From positions 97,859,445 to 97,923,444 of the forward strand of contig NC_080171.1 of assembly GCF_950295315.1 (NCBI RefSeq): a DNA stretch of 64,000 nucleotides. The letters are read 5' to 3'. Origin of the DNA: Erinaceus europaeus (Eukaryota; Chordata; Mammalia; Eulipotyphla; Erinaceidae). This document shows, in pieces, positions 63,841 to 64,000 of the stretch; position 1 is the first letter of the stretch; the number at the start of each line of letters is the position of its first letter. Under the pieces are notes generated by a model, which saw only the letters and a list, made by a program, of their open reading frames with translations, searched no databases and was not told where the DNA came from. Made by a program: the position numbers and the translations under genes.

Positions 63841-64000
63841 AACTCTGGAAAAAAAGGCTAGTAGCTCCTGGGGGTTGAGGGGTGAGACACCCTCTTGAAT
63901 TACCCTCATTATACCTTCATTCTGCTCAAGGAGGGGACATCTGGCTTCCCCAGCTGCTGAAGGCAAAGTCAGGATTCAAACTCAATTCCTGACACGGAGT
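63841..64000. other. Unique end of window, MIR-like
   Basis: 'CTGAAGGCAAAGTCAGGATT' then CAAACTCAATTCC resembles a reversed MIR. Nothing else is seen. Confidence 0.35.

Overview
This is a window of a eutherian mammal genome, most likely a hedgehog (Erinaceidae). The evidence is a very high density of tRNA-derived SINEs whose head, pol III boxes, C/T-rich middle and A/CAA-rich tail look like the SINEs I know from Erinaceus/Atelerix sequence. Alongside them are ordinary mammalian L1, MIR, L2-like and MER20 copies and several endogenous retrovirus pieces. The species call rests on recognition of the repeats, not on a search. The window has one recognisable host protein-coding exon, the last coding exon of PBX1 (plus strand, 307-399), followed by a 3' UTR that runs to a polyadenylation signal near 1827. 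Everything downstream looks like the large non-coding interval 3' of PBX1. In human this interval lies between PBX1 and LMX1A (established knowledge; no LMX1A sequence is seen here).

Layout. 1-1855 is the PBX1 end. 1856-64000 is intergenic and consists of repeat clusters separated by repeat-poor islands. Several islands are AT-rich, free of recognisable repeats and full of TAATTA / TGATTTAT-type homeodomain words. They look like conserved developmental enhancers: 6820-7450, 16496-16860, 20745-21215, 28180-28275, 30885-31165, 39985-40260, 49045-49425, 50760-50830, 58730-58850 and 62232-62345. Conservation itself cannot be tested from one sequence. Three of these candidate sites carry the PBX-HOX octamer TGATTTAT, which raises the possibility of feedback on PBX1.

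Mobile DNA. I use working names for SINE groups. A is the long type with head GGGAGTCGGGC. B has a head containing CACCTGGTT. 'A-long' and 'B-long' carry an extra tail ending in a 'GAGCCCCAGCGATAACCCTGG'-like block. C is short, with 'CATAATGGTTATGCAAAG'. D has 'GTGCCAGAGTGATG'. E has 'TAGCTCACCTGGCTAG'. H is a retroposed repeat of 1 kb or more whose 3' end resembles the L1 3' end. There are three solo LTRs of one retroviral family with TG...CA ends and, for two of them, perfect 6-bp target duplications (14405, 23911, 32529). One of these contains the 5' half of a tRNA-Gly. A separate, younger retroviral fragment (37530-39119, minus strand) has a 3' LTR and the C-terminal half of env with a single in-frame stop. 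It is bracketed by 218-bp direct repeats that differ at one base, which is the most anomalous structure in the window. A 5'-truncated L1 with a long ORF2 tail lies at 56731-57732.

No CRISPR, operon, rRNA or complete tRNA gene is present. Nearly all open reading frames are chance frames inside SINEs or microsatellites. How the parts work together: PBX1 (a TALE homeodomain cofactor) ends here, the islands are candidate long-range regulatory DNA for it or its neighbour, and the rest is lineage-specific retroposon infill that does not appear to interrupt the islands.
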